A program made the position numbers and the translations under genes. This document shows positions 16,073 to 24,966 of a DNA stretch of 64,000 nucleotides, piece by piece. The stretch spans positions 38,810 through 102,809 of the forward strand of contig DXYF01000017.1 of assembly GCA_019415945.1 (NCBI GenBank). The letters are read 5' to 3'. Source of the DNA: Clostridiales bacterium. GTDB lineage: Bacteria; Bacillota; Clostridia; Oscillospirales; Acutalibacteraceae. The notes under the pieces were generated by a model. It saw only the letters and a program-made list of their open reading frames with translations. It was not told where the DNA came from and did not search any database. Positions within the stretch are counted from its first letter, which is position 1. Every line of letters begins with the position of its first letter.

Positions 16073-17938
16073 ATGAAATATTTTGCAGGTAACTATGATG
16101 TTGCGGTAATCGGAGCAGGTCACGCAGGCATTGAAGCGGCTCTCGCGTCTGCACGGCTTGGCTGTAAAACTGCAATTTTTACTATTAATATGGACGCCGT
16201 GGGCAACTGTCCGTGCAATCCGTCAATCGGAGGAACGGCAAAGGGACATCTTGTGCGTGAGATCGACGCACTCGGCGGTGAAATGGGCAAAACTGCTGAC
16301 GAATGTTTTTTGCAGTCACGAATGCTCAACCGAGGCAAAGGTCCTGCCGTCCACTCGCTGCGTGCCCAAATTGACAGACGAAAATACTCCGATACTATGA
16401 AACACAAGCTGGAGCTTCAGCCAAATCTTGAACTTAGACAAGCTGAAATAGTTGACATTGAAAAATCCGACGGCGGATATATGCTTACAACAAAAATGCT
16501 TGCAGTATTTGAATGTAAAACTGTAATTATTGCGACGGGTACATATCTCGGCGGCAAAATTTTTGTCGGAGAAATTTCCTATGAAAGCGGTCCCGACGGG
16601 ATTTTTCCAGCTACGGAACTTGGCAAGAGCCTAAAAAAATTAGGACTTCCGCTAAGACGCTTCAAGACAGGAACTCCCGCAAGAGTGCTGAAAAGCTCAA
16701 TCGACTTTTCAGACCTTGAAGTACAGCACGGCGATGAACCGCCTCAGCCGTTTTCTTACGAAACCGAAAACCTCGGTGAAAACAAGGTTGACTGCCACAT
16801 AAGCTGGACAAACGATATGACAAAGCAGGTAATCCTTGAAAACATACACCGTTCTCCGCTTTACGCAGGCAAAATTGAGGGAGTGGGACCTCGTTACTGT
16901 CCGAGCTTCGAGGATAAAATTATGAGGTTTAAGAACAAACCCCGTCATCAGCTTTTTATTGAGCCTTGCGGCTTAAATACGGAGGAAATGTATCTTCAGG
17001 GTATGAGCTCATCTCTCCCCGAAGAGGTACAGCTCAAATTTTACAGAACAATCAAAGGACTCGAACACTGCGTAATTATGCGTCCTGCCTATGCCATAGA
17101 ATACGACTGCGTAGATCCGCAGGAAATGAATGCCACTTTGGAGTTTAAAAGCTTTCCCGGTCTTTACGGAGCAGGACAGTTTAACGGCAGTTCGGGATAT
17201 GAAGAAGCGGCGGCACAGGGACTTGTTGCGGGAATTAACGCGGCTTTAAAGGTTTTGGGAAGAGAACAGGTTGTACTCACCCGTGATAATTCCTACATAG
17301 GAACACTTATAGACGACCTTGTTACAAAGGGAGCAAACGAACCGTACAGAATGATGACCTCAAGAAGCGAATACAGACTTGTGCTAAGGCAGGATAATGC
17401 CGATGAAAGACTTACTCCGCTCGGTCACGAAATAGGACTTATCAGCGATGAGCGTTACGAAAAGTTTTTGAAAAAGCAGGAGCAGAAGAAAGAGGAAATC
17501 AAGAGGCTTAAATCGACCGTAATTTCTCCGTCCGACGCTGTTAATAGAATACTTGTTTCACGTGAAACATCTGAAATTACAACAGGTGTAAGGCTTATTG
17601 ACCTTTTAAAACGCCCTCAGCTTGACTACGAAGCACTAAAAGATGTTGATACGGACAGACCGTGCCTTGACCCGAATATATTTGAGCAGGTTGAAATTGA
17701 AATAAAATATGAGGGATATATTCAAAAACAGCTAAAACAGGTTGAACAGATGAGAAAGCTTGAAGAAAAGCGCTTGCCAAAATCCTTTGACTACCGAGAA
17801 ATCAAAGGATTAAGACTTGAAGCACAGGAAAAGCTCAACAAAATAAAGCCGCTTAATATAGGACAGGCATCACGAATATCGGGCGTATCGCCTGCCGACA
17901 TCAGCGTTTTGCTGATTTGGCTTGCACAGAATAAGTAA
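16073..17938 (+). CDS. mnmG: tRNA uridine-34 carboxymethylaminomethyl synthase MnmG (GidA)
   Basis: A 621-residue FAD enzyme that works with MnmE on tRNA wobble uridine. The dinucleotide-binding VIGAGHAGIEAALASARLG is near the N-terminus, followed by NCPCNPSIGGTAKGHLVREIDALGG with the catalytic cysteine region, GTYLGG, and the C-terminal GLRLEAQEKLNKIKP and ASRISGVSPADIS. The ATG at 16073 is chosen for its AAGGA site at eight bases. A perfect parS site (17554-17569) lies in the frame and codes for VSRET. rsmG starts 14 bases downstream. Confidence 0.98.
   Translation: MKYFAGNYDVAVIGAGHAGIEAALASARLGCKTAIFTINMDAVGNCPCNPSIGGTAKGHLVREIDALGGEMGKTADECFLQSRMLNRGKGPAVHSLRAQIDRRKYSDTMKHKLELQPNLELRQAEIVDIEKSDGGYMLTTKMLAVFECKTVIIATGTYLGGKIFVGEISYESGPDGIFPATELGKSLKKLGLPLRRFKTGTPARVLKSSIDFSDLEVQHGDEPPQPFSYETENLGENKVDCHISWTNDMTKQVILENIHRSPLYAGKIEGVGPRYCPSFEDKIMRFKNKPRHQLFIEPCGLNTEEMYLQGMSSSLPEEVQLKFYRTIKGLEHCVIMRPAYAIEYDCVDPQEMNATLEFKSFPGLYGAGQFNGSSGYEEAAAQGLVAGINAALKVLGREQVVLTRDNSYIGTLIDDLVTKGANEPYRMMTSRSEYRLVLRQDNADERLTPLGHEIGLISDERYEKFLKKQEQKKEEIKRLKSTVISPSDAVNRILVSRETSEITTGVRLIDLLKRPQLDYEALKDVDTDRPCLDPNIFEQVEIEIKYEGYIQKQLKQVEQMRKLEEKRLPKSFDYREIKGLRLEAQEKLNKIKPLNIGQASRISGVSPADISVLLIWLAQNK
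17554..17569. promoter_or_regulatory. parS site inside mnmG
   Basis: TGTTTCACGTGAAACA is a perfect match to the 16-base palindromic centromere-like site that ParB (Spo0J) binds in Firmicutes. It is embedded in the mnmG coding sequence, read through as CVSRETS-type codons (leu-val-ser-arg-glu-thr-ser). Confidence 0.95.
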
Positions 17939-17951
17939 GTACGAGGATATA

Positions 17952-18665
17952 ATGGATATTAAAGAAATTATAAAATCGGCTGTTGCCGATTACAAAATAA
18001 ATCTTTCAGACAGTCAGCTGAAAATGCTTGAACAGTATTTTGATTTACTTGTAGAGTGGAACGAAAAAATCAATCTTACAGCAATCACCGATGAACAGGG
18101 AGTTGCAGTAAAGCATTTTGCCGACAGTCTGTCGCTATTTAATTTTGTCTACATTCCCCAAGGCTCATCTGTCATTGATGTAGGCACAGGGGCCGGATTT
18201 CCGGGTATTGTACTCAAAATTGCACGCCCCGACATCAAGCTCACCCTTTTAGACAGCCTTAAAAAAAGGCTGAACTTTTTAGATGAAGTTTTGTCGGCTT
18301 TGTCGCTTGACGCAGCTCTCATTCATTCACGAGCAGAGGACGGCGGTCAGAATATTGACTTGCGTGAATGTTTTGACTTTACCGTTTCAAGAGCAGTTGC
18401 AAGGCTTAATGTGCTTTCGGAGTACTGTCTGCCTTACACAAGAATTGGCGGGCGGTTTATTGCCCTCAAAGGACCCGACGCTCAAAACGAAATTGAGGAC
18501 GCAAAAAGAGCAATTCAAATTCTCGGCGGTAAAATTGTTGATATACACTCATTTTCGCTGCTATATGACGGTGGAGACAGAAATATTATCGAAACCGAGA
18601 AGATTTTGCCTACTCCCGACAAATATCCACGACCCTACGGCAAAATAAAAGCTAAACCATTATAA
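17952..18665 (+). CDS. rsmG: 16S rRNA (guanine-527-N7)-methyltransferase RsmG (GidB)
   Basis: A 237-residue SAM-dependent methyltransferase that makes m7G527 in 16S rRNA; loss in other bacteria gives low-level streptomycin resistance. Conserved NLTAITDEQGVAVKHFADSL leads into the SAM-binding VIDVGTGAGFPGIVLKI, then LTLLDSLKKRLNFL and FTVSRAVARLNVLSEYCLP. The ATG at 17952 follows GAGG; an upstream in-frame ATG overlaps mnmG and is less likely. Length is typical. Confidence 0.97.
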   Translation: MDIKEIIKSAVADYKINLSDSQLKMLEQYFDLLVEWNEKINLTAITDEQGVAVKHFADSLSLFNFVYIPQGSSVIDVGTGAGFPGIVLKIARPDIKLTLLDSLKKRLNFLDEVLSALSLDAALIHSRAEDGGQNIDLRECFDFTVSRAVARLNVLSEYCLPYTRIGGRFIALKGPDAQNEIEDAKRAIQILGGKIVDIHSFSLLYDGGDRNIIETEKILPTPDKYPRPYGKIKAKPL

Positions 18666-18687
18666 TTTAAATCAACATTATTTCATA

Positions 18688-18720
18688 ATACGGCAAGACT
18701 TTACTTGCCGTATTTTTTTA
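18688..18720 (+). terminator. Terminator after rsmG
   Basis: Ten-base-pair perfect stem ATACGGCAAG (18688-18697) / CTTGCCGTAT (18704-18713) and a run of T (18713-18719). Repeat copy B starts at its end. Confidence 0.88.
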
Positions 18721-18815
18721 CTTTATAGGAAACAGCTCGAAAACGGTCAGGCAAAGAAGGTTTGATAATATTAACCTATCTGCTCGAATTGCGTGTCGAG
18801 GCACTCGACTTTTTT
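18720..18815 (+). repeat. Dispersed two-hairpin element, copy B
   Basis: Begins ACTTTATAGGAAAC at the end of the rsmG terminator U-tract. Same order of segments as copy A; the outer stem has one mismatch (CAGGCA / TGCTCG). Ends with the perfect hairpin GTCGAG-GCA-CTCGAC followed by TTTTTT. Copy C begins immediately after that T run. Confidence 0.88.
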
Positions 18816-18910
18816 ACTTTATAGGAAACTACTCAAAAACGGTCGGGCAAAAAAGGTTTAATAATATTAACCTGTCTGCTCAAATTGCCTGTCGATGCTC
18901 TCAACTTTAT
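18816..18910 (+). repeat. Dispersed two-hairpin element, copy C (tandem, degenerate)
   Basis: Begins ACTTTATAGGAAAC at the U-tract of copy B's own closing hairpin, so the two are head-to-tail. The closing hairpin has decayed (GTCGATGCTCTCAAC). Downstream, 18911-19259 is AT-rich; apart from a TATAAT at 19218-19223 without a clear -35, I see no gene in it. Confidence 0.85.
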
Positions 18911-19272
18911 TTATTTAAAGGCAGGGTATAATTTAGCCTCACTTAAACATAATAATAAAAATTATAAGCTTTAATGTATTGCAGTAATGACAACTATCAA
19001 ACAACTAAATGCTGTCGCATTTTAAAACACTTATAAAAGTTATGAAACAGACAGACCTAAAGAAAATAGCATTTGCATTTTAAGTGTTAGCATATACTTC
19101 AATATTTAAGTTTTTATTTGTTATTCGACATTAATACAAAACAACCACTATTATATTTCAAAACAATATAAAAAACTCACTCACAAACCGACACATATCG
19201 CACAGGCAAAGTGATATTATAATAGCACAGGGACAACCCCCTGACACATACAAAGATACGGAGTGAATCGGT

Positions 19273-20103
19273 TTGAATATTTCGTTTAAAAACGAAAATA
19301 AAATCTCTGACATACCGATAATAAAAATCAGACCGAACAAAGCTCAGCCCAGAAAGGTTTTTAACGAATCTGAGTTATCGGCACTTGCACAGTCAATCTT
19401 TGAAAACGGAATTTTACAACCCCTGACCGTCAGAAAAGTGAGCAGTGCAGAATATGAGCTGATAGCGGGTGAACGCAGACTTCGTGCCTCTGTATTGGCA
19501 GGACTTCAAAAAGTTCCCTGTATTGTAATTAAATGCTCTGACAAAGAGTCAGCAGTATATGCTCTCCTTGAAAATCTCCAACGATGCGACCTCGGAATGT
19601 TCGAGGAAGCTCGTGGAGTTTCAAGACTCATACGCAGATACGGTCTTACCCAACAGGAGGCAGCGTCAAAACTCGGAAAAACTCAATCTACTATCGCAAA
19701 CAAGCTCAGATTATTAAGACTTACATATGAAGAGCAGGAATGGATAGAAAATGCAGGGCTTAGTGAACGCCATGCAAGAGCATTGTTAAGACTCACCGAT
19801 GAAAACACCAGAAGAGAAGCACTCTCAAAAGTAATTTCGGAATCTCTTAATGTTATGCAAACAGAAAATTTGGTTAACCTTATGCTGACCGTAACCCCTA
19901 AACAAGAGAAAAAACAAGGTGTAAACAAGGTTGTAGTAAAGGATGTACGAATTTTTGTAAACACTATTAACAAAGCGATAGATACTATGAAACTTGCAGG
20001 AATTGACGCACAAACAGACAAAATTGATACCGATAATTTTATTGAGTACAAAATCAGAATACCGAAAAAACAGACAACAAATAACAAAGATAAATCTGCG
20101 TAA
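19273..20103 (+). CDS. noc: Nucleoid occlusion protein Noc (ParB-like)
   Basis: A 276-residue ParB/Noc-family CTP-binding DNA protein. The start is TTG, with GGAG nine bases before it. ParB-type N-terminal motifs are PNKAQPRKVF and LIAGERRLRASVLAG; the helix-turn-helix has EAASKLGKTQSTIANKLRLLRL, which is Noc-like, while the true ParB downstream reads VGKSRPAVANALRLLKL. SERHARALLRL is also typical. The position directly after rsmG matches noc in Bacillus. Noc protects the nucleoid from septum placement. An N-terminal amphipathic stretch FKNENK is short, so membrane binding is uncertain. No Noc-box palindrome was spotted. Confidence 0.88.
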   Translation: MNISFKNENKISDIPIIKIRPNKAQPRKVFNESELSALAQSIFENGILQPLTVRKVSSAEYELIAGERRLRASVLAGLQKVPCIVIKCSDKESAVYALLENLQRCDLGMFEEARGVSRLIRRYGLTQQEAASKLGKTQSTIANKLRLLRLTYEEQEWIENAGLSERHARALLRLTDENTRREALSKVISESLNVMQTENLVNLMLTVTPKQEKKQGVNKVVVKDVRIFVNTINKAIDTMKLAGIDAQTDKIDTDNFIEYKIRIPKKQTTNNKDKSA

Positions 20104-20179
20104 CCATTACATAGCTTTCCAGTTGGATGCGAAAGCATCCGTTCCACTCATACCCATTTCCTTATCTAAACCCCTTGCG

Positions 20180-20216
20180 AAGAGCCGTACAGAAATGTAC
20201 GGCTCTTTCGCTTTTA
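20180..20216 (+). terminator. Terminator after noc
   Basis: Twelve-base-pair perfect stem AAGAGCCGTACA (20180-20191) / TGTACGGCTCTT (20196-20207) with a GAAA tetraloop, then a T-rich tail. A second small hairpin GGATGC-GAAA-GCATCC lies at 20125-20140. Confidence 0.85.
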
Positions 20217-20221
20217 GCAGA

Positions 20222-20237
20222 TGTTTCACGTGAAACA
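20222..20237. promoter_or_regulatory. parS site upstream of parA
   Basis: Perfect TGTTTCACGTGAAACA between the noc terminator and parA, extended on both sides to AGATGTTTCAC...GTGAAACATCT. Second exact copy of the site in mnmG, 2.7 kb apart. Confidence 0.96.
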
Positions 20238-20361
20238 TCTAAATTATTAAACATCAAAAAAACTCAATAATTATTAAAATACACTTTAAAACCGTTTTAA
20301 ATTATGATATAATTTAAAAGTATTAAAAATACGCCCAAAAAATAAAACAAAGGTGATTTTT

Positions 20362-21135
20362 TTGGCAAAAATTATAGCAATTTCCAATCAAAAAGGCGGT
20401 GTAGGCAAAACAACAACCGCCGTAAATCTTGCCGCCTGTCTTGGCTCTCTGGGCAAAAAAACACTCCTTGTAGACTCTGACCCTCAGGGCAACGCAACAA
20501 GCGGTGTTGCCATTGACAAAAGCAAGGTAAAATATTCAACCTATGATATTTTGGTTGAGGGTGCAAAGTCAGAACAATGCGTAATAACAACTCCGTATAA
20601 AAACCTGCATATTATTCCGTCAAGCCTTGACTTGGCAGCTGCGGAGCTTGAAATTGCAGAAAAAAGCCACCGAGAAGCATTGCTCAAAAACTCTCTTCTT
20701 CCTATTAAACAATATTACGATTATATTATAATCGACTGTCCTCCGTCACTCGGACTGATTACTGCAAACGCTCTTACAGTTGCAGATACATTTTTGGTAC
20801 CTATCCAATGCGAATATTATGCACTTGAGGGTCTTTCTCAGCTTATGAATACAGTCAGACGAATCAAAAGACAGTACAATTATTCTATTGAACTTGAGGG
20901 CGTTTTGCTTACAATGTATGACGGCAGACTGAATCTTACCCAGCAGGTAGTAAACGAAGTCAAAAAATTCTTCCCGGGCAAGGTGTTCAAAACGGTAATT
21001 CCCAGGGGAGTAAGACTTTCCGAGGCACCGAGTTTCGGTATGCCTGTAATATATTACGATAAATCATGCAAGGGAAGTCAGTCATATTTTGAAATGACAA
21101 AAGAAATCATTGCAAAGGAGCGTAACAATGGCTAA
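20362..21135 (+). CDS. parA: Chromosome partition ATPase ParA (Soj)
   Basis: A 257-residue deviant Walker-type ATPase that works with ParB/parS in origin segregation and, in Bacillus, regulates DnaA. It opens AKIIAISNQKGGVGKTTTAVNLAA with the deviant Walker A KGGVGKTT; LLVDSDPQGNATSG is the A' motif, and IIIDCPPSLGLITANAL the Walker B. The TTG start is chosen for AAAGGTGA six bases upstream; a GTG at 20353 would overlap that site. Its 3' end overlaps parB by eight bases. Confidence 0.96.
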   Translation: MAKIIAISNQKGGVGKTTTAVNLAACLGSLGKKTLLVDSDPQGNATSGVAIDKSKVKYSTYDILVEGAKSEQCVITTPYKNLHIIPSSLDLAAAELEIAEKSHREALLKNSLLPIKQYYDYIIIDCPPSLGLITANALTVADTFLVPIQCEYYALEGLSQLMNTVRRIKRQYNYSIELEGVLLTMYDGRLNLTQQVVNEVKKFFPGKVFKTVIPRGVRLSEAPSFGMPVIYYDKSCKGSQSYFEMTKEIIAKERNNG

Positions 21136-21976
21136 AAAATTAGGAGGACTCGGCAAGGGACTGAATGCGATATTTATTGAAAACGACAGCGAAGACGGCA
21201 ACGGAATCGTTACGCTGAAAATATCGGAAATTGAGCCAAACCGTTCCCAGCCAAGAAAAGACTTTGACGAAAAAGCTCTAAGCGAGCTTGCTGAAAGTAT
21301 ATCAAAACACGGACTTCTACAGCCTATTGTTGTGCGTCCCCTTACTCTGGGAGGGTATCAGATTGTTGCCGGCGAACGCAGATACCGTGCATGCAGAATG
21401 GCAGGAATCACCGAAGTCCCCGTAATAATCAAAGAACTGGGCGACACCGAAACAATGGAGATTGCTCTCATTGAAAATCTGCAAAGAGAAGATCTTTCAC
21501 CTATTGAAGAAGCACTCGGCTATCAGGTACTTATAGATGAACACGGCTTTTCACAGGAGGAAGTTTCGCAGTCAGTAGGAAAATCCCGTCCCGCAGTAGC
21601 AAACGCACTGCGACTGTTAAAACTTCCGCAAAGCATTTTAGATTTGTTATCTGAGGGTAAAATTACGGCAGGACACGCAAGGGCACTGTTAACACTTGAA
21701 GACGAAAAGCTTATGCTTGAACTTGCCGAAGAAATAATCAAAAAAGATTTGTCGGTAAGACAGGTTGAAAAAATCTGCAAACAAAAACCCAAGCAAATTA
21801 CAGAGGAAAAACCCGAAAAGAAGCCGTCATTTTACAGCATGGTTGAGCTTGCACTGGGAGAAAGTCTCGGCAGAAAAATTAAAGTATCAAAAAACAAGGG
21901 CAAACAGGGCGGAATTTTGCAGATAGAATTTTATTCCGATGAAGAGCTTACGGAACTTTCAAATAAACTTAAATAA
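21128..21976 (+). CDS. parB: Chromosome partition protein ParB (Spo0J)
   Basis: A 282-residue parS-binding CTPase clamp that spreads on DNA near the origin and loads SMC. The N-terminal Soj-interacting peptide is AKKLGGLGKGLNAIF. CTP-binding boxes are EPNRSQPRKDFDEKAL and IVAGERRYRACRMAG. The DNA-binding part has LQREDLSPIEEALGYQ and VGKSRPAVANALRLLKLP, GHARALL follows, and a C-terminal dimerisation domain ends in IEFYSDEELTELSNKLK. AAAGGAG precedes the ATG inside parA. Two perfect parS sites lie nearby. Confidence 0.97.
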   Translation: MAKKLGGLGKGLNAIFIENDSEDGNGIVTLKISEIEPNRSQPRKDFDEKALSELAESISKHGLLQPIVVRPLTLGGYQIVAGERRYRACRMAGITEVPVIIKELGDTETMEIALIENLQREDLSPIEEALGYQVLIDEHGFSQEEVSQSVGKSRPAVANALRLLKLPQSILDLLSEGKITAGHARALLTLEDEKLMLELAEEIIKKDLSVRQVEKICKQKPKQITEEKPEKKPSFYSMVELALGESLGRKIKVSKNKGKQGGILQIEFYSDEELTELSNKLK

Positions 21977-22027
21977 GTCATTAAAATACAGAATTTGATT
22001 AAAATATAAAAACAAGGAGAATTTAAA

Positions 22028-23308
22028 ATGATCGATATAAAATTTCTGAGGGAAAACCCTGACGCGGTAAAGGAAAATATAAAAAAGAAATTTCAGGACA
22101 GCAAATTAGAACTCGTTGACAAGGTGATTGAACTTGATGCAGAAAGCCGTGCTGTAAAACAGCAGGCGGACGAGCTCCGTTCAAACCGCAATAAAGTTTC
22201 AAAGCAAATCGGTGCACTTATGGCACAGGGCAAAAAGGAAGAGGGAATGGCTCTTAAAGAGGAAGTTACCCGCCAGGCTGAAAAGCTTGCAGAACTTGAA
22301 GAAAAAGAATCGCAGCTTTCTGCTCAGGTAATTGAAATCATGATGCAGATTCCGCAGATTATTGACCCGTCGGTACCGATCGGCAAGGACGATTCTCAAA
22401 ATGTCGAGATAGAGCGTTTCGGCGAGCCGATTGTTCCCGATTTTGAAATTCCCTATCACACGGATATTATGGAAAAATTAAACGGTATTGACCTTGACTC
22501 CGCAAGAAAAGTCGCAGGCAATGGATTTTATTACCTCATGGGGGATATTGCAAGACTTCACAGTGCGGTAATTTCATATGCCCGTGATTTTATGATTGAC
22601 AGAGGATTTACCTACTGCGTTCCTCCATTTATGATAAGAAGCAATGTTGTAACGGGTGTTATGAGCTTTGCCGAAATGGATTCAATGATGTACAAAATAG
22701 AGGGAGAGGACCTCTATCTCATCGGTACAAGCGAACATTCTATGATAGGTAAATTTATAGATACAATAAATAAAGAAGAAAACCTGCCCTACACACTCAC
22801 AAGCTATTCACCCTGTTTCCGCAAAGAAAAGGGTGCTCACGGCATTGAGGAAAGAGGAGTGTACAGAATTCATCAGTTTGAAAAACAGGAAATGATTGTT
22901 GTCTGCAAGCCTGAGGAAAGCAAAATGTGGTTTGACAAGCTTTGGCAGAATACTGTTGACCTTTTCCGTTCGCTTGACATTCCCGTAAGAACGCTTGAAT
23001 GTTGTTCGGGTGACCTTGCAGATTTAAAGGTGCGTTCACTTGATGTTGAGGCATGGTCACCAAGACAGAAAAAGTATTTTGAAGTCGGTTCTTGCTCAAA
23101 TCTCGGCGACGCACAGGCACGCAGACTGAAAATCAGAGTATCAGGACAGGGCGGAAAGAAGTATTTTGCCCATACTCTTAACAACACGGTTGTTGCACCT
23201 CCGAGAATGCTCATAGCATTTCTTGAGAACAACCTAAATGAAGACGGCTCAGTTAATATTCCGGTTGCTTTAAGACCGTATATGGGCGGCAAGGAAATCA
23301 TAAAATAA
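22028..23308 (+). CDS. serS: Seryl-tRNA synthetase
   Basis: A 426-residue class II aminoacyl-tRNA synthetase that charges tRNA-Ser. The long antiparallel coiled-coil arm (about residues 30-100) that grips the variable arm is evident from the Lys/Glu/Gln heptads. Class II motif 2 is in FRKEKGAHGIEERGVYRIHQF and motif 3 in VAPPRMLIAFLENN, and ISEXGS-type serine-site text is LIGTSEHSMI. Length is normal. A GGAG site precedes the ATG. No serine T-box fits in the 51-base gap after parB. Confidence 0.97.
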   Translation: MIDIKFLRENPDAVKENIKKKFQDSKLELVDKVIELDAESRAVKQQADELRSNRNKVSKQIGALMAQGKKEEGMALKEEVTRQAEKLAELEEKESQLSAQVIEIMMQIPQIIDPSVPIGKDDSQNVEIERFGEPIVPDFEIPYHTDIMEKLNGIDLDSARKVAGNGFYYLMGDIARLHSAVISYARDFMIDRGFTYCVPPFMIRSNVVTGVMSFAEMDSMMYKIEGEDLYLIGTSEHSMIGKFIDTINKEENLPYTLTSYSPCFRKEKGAHGIEERGVYRIHQFEKQEMIVVCKPEESKMWFDKLWQNTVDLFRSLDIPVRTLECCSGDLADLKVRSLDVEAWSPRQKKYFEVGSCSNLGDAQARRLKIRVSGQGGKKYFAHTLNNTVVAPPRMLIAFLENNLNEDGSVNIPVALRPYMGGKEIIK

Positions 23309-23324
23309 AAACAAACACTTAAAA

Positions 23325-23356
23325 ACGGACGGATATTACATCCGCCCGTTTTTTAT
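23325..23356 (+). terminator. Terminator after serS
   Basis: Stem ACGGACGGAT / ATCCGCCCGT with one mismatch, a five-base loop and TTTTTT at its 3' side. Confidence 0.8.
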
Positions 23357-23501
23357 AAACATTGTTACCAAAGAAATATTTTTTATTAAGTTAAAATATA
23401 AAGTATAATATATATTTTGTATAAATCATATATTAATTTATTATTAATATACATTTTCTATATAAATATTCAGTTTTTTAAAATAAAATAATGTAGAATT
23501 A

Positions 23502-23530
23502 TTGACTTATTTGTCATTTTATGTTATTAT
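23502..23530 (+). promoter_or_regulatory. Promoter of the DUF4190 gene
   Basis: TTGACT (23502-23507), 17-base spacer, TATTAT (23525-23530), 50 bases before the start codon. Confidence 0.7.
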
Positions 23531-23579
23531 TTATGTACTCAATAAAATTTGAGGGATATTTATATTGGAGGTTAATTTT

Positions 23580-23894
23580 ATGCAAAACACAAAAGGTAAG
23601 GCTATTGCTTCTTTGGTATGTTCTATTATCGGTGTAGTTTTAGCTTGGTTCGGTTGGAGTGCTATAGCGTCAATCGTACTCGGCGTCGTTGCTCTTGTAT
23701 TGGCTGTAAAAGTTCGCAAATGCAACGATGAAAACAAGGGCATGGCAACTGCGGGTCTTGTTCTCGGTATTATCGCTATTGTTCTCGGCGGTATCATGAC
23801 ATTGTGTGTAATTTGTGCTCTTTGCACACTCGGAATGGCAGGCTCTGCAGTTAATGAACTTTCAAGCCTTTCAGACCTTTCCGGTCTTTATTAA
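23580..23894 (+). CDS. Small DUF4190-type membrane protein
   Basis: A 104-residue protein with two long hydrophobic segments and the pattern GKAIASLVCSIIGVVLAW ... GMATAGLVLGIIAIVLGG, which is the repeated A-x-x-L-GI-IGIV-LG signature of DUF4190 proteins. The start is set by GGAGG at nine-base spacing. Function of the family is unknown. It has its own promoter and a weak hairpin behind it, so it is probably an independent unit. Confidence 0.8.
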   Translation: MQNTKGKAIASLVCSIIGVVLAWFGWSAIASIVLGVVALVLAVKVRKCNDENKGMATAGLVLGIIAIVLGGIMTLCVICALCTLGMAGSAVNELSSLSDLSGLY

Positions 23895-23922
23895 GTTAAA
23901 CACATAGGATAAATAATATCAT

Positions 23923-23955
23923 AAAGCCTCTTGTTTTTAACACACAGGAGGCTTT
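23923..23955 (+). terminator. Hairpin after the DUF4190 gene
   Basis: Eleven-base-pair stem AAAGCCTCTTG / CAGGAGGCTTT with one G-T pair. The tail is short (TTTAAATTTT) and leads into the Lgt ribosome site, so it may only partly terminate. Confidence 0.55.
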
Positions 23956-23971
23956 AAATTTTGGAGAAATA

Positions 23972-24787
23972 ATGTTACCTTACATAAATCTGTTCGGAAA
24001 AGAATTATCAACATACGCACTTATGTCCTTAATCGGAATATTTGTCAGCGGTATTTACATATGCCGCAAAGCAAAAAAAAGAAATTATGATGATAATAAT
24101 TTCATTATCATTCTTTTATTAAGTTGCGTCGGTGTGTTCTTAGGCGGTCACCTACTGTACGGAATAACTCAATTTGATAAAATTATTAAGCTTTTTTCGG
24201 ATTGGAATTACTACATAAAATCCTTTGACGATTTATTTAACGCTTTTATCCTTATATTCGGAGGATCTGTATTTTACGGAGGTCTTATCGGAGGAACCGC
24301 GGTAGGATTGTTTTATATGAAAAAGAAAAAATACAATATTTCCGAGTACTCCGATATTATTGCACCGGGGGTGCCGCTGTTTCACTTTTTCGGGAGAATA
24401 GGTTGTTTTTTAGGCGGATGCTGTTTCGGAATTGAATCGCCTGTTGGATTTACATCTCACGGAAATGAACTTTTACCTATACTCAATGATGTTCAGAGGT
24501 TTCCCGTTCAGCTTCTTGAGGCGGGACTTAATCTTGCTTTGTTTTTTGTTCTTTCCTATTTGCTCAATAAAAATAAATTTAAGGGCGGTCTTTTTGCTCT
24601 TTATCTTTTGGTATATTCCGTAATAAGATTTTTTGATGAATTTTTAAGAGGAGATACATACAGAGGATTTTTATTCGGTTTTTCCACTTCTCAAATAATA
24701 AGTATTTTTATTTTTATAACATCACTTATTATTCTGATTTTAAGGGCGAAAAAATTACATAAAATATATGTAAAAAAGGCAGATTAA
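23972..24787 (+). CDS. Lgt-family prolipoprotein diacylglyceryl transferase-like protein
   Basis: A 271-residue polytopic membrane protein of the Lgt family, which adds diacylglycerol to the lipobox cysteine of prelipoproteins. Visible are an N-terminal YALMSLIGIFVSG helix, FGGSVFYGGLIGG, and the signature HFFGRIGCFLGGCCFG followed by PVQLLEAGLN and a late FDEFLRGD. The GCFLGGCCFG form differs from the GNFINGE form of classical Lgt, so this may be a paralogue of uncertain substrate. Several lipoproteins are encoded in this window, so an Lgt is needed by the cell. Confidence 0.83.
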   Translation: MLPYINLFGKELSTYALMSLIGIFVSGIYICRKAKKRNYDDNNFIIILLLSCVGVFLGGHLLYGITQFDKIIKLFSDWNYYIKSFDDLFNAFILIFGGSVFYGGLIGGTAVGLFYMKKKKYNISEYSDIIAPGVPLFHFFGRIGCFLGGCCFGIESPVGFTSHGNELLPILNDVQRFPVQLLEAGLNLALFFVLSYLLNKNKFKGGLFALYLLVYSVIRFFDEFLRGDTYRGFLFGFSTSQIISIFIFITSLIILILRAKKLHKIYVKKAD

Positions 24788-24845
24788 ATTCTGTCTTTTA
24801 TTTTTTTATTAACACAATTAATGTACATCTAAATCCGTAAAAACC

Positions 24846-24874
24846 TTGCATTTATGCTATTTTTAGAGTATAAT
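24846..24874 (+). promoter_or_regulatory. dnaA promoter
   Basis: TTGCAT (24846-24851), 17-base spacer, TATAAT (24869-24874), about 90 bases upstream of dnaA. The AT-rich 24788-24960 stretch has no canonical DnaA box. Confidence 0.75.
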
Positions 24875-24966
24875 TAAATGGAGTGATATTTTACTTATAT
24901 ATGTAATAGGGAAATAAAATAATATGCAAAGCATTAATGCATTAATGAGAGGAATGTACTGATTTG

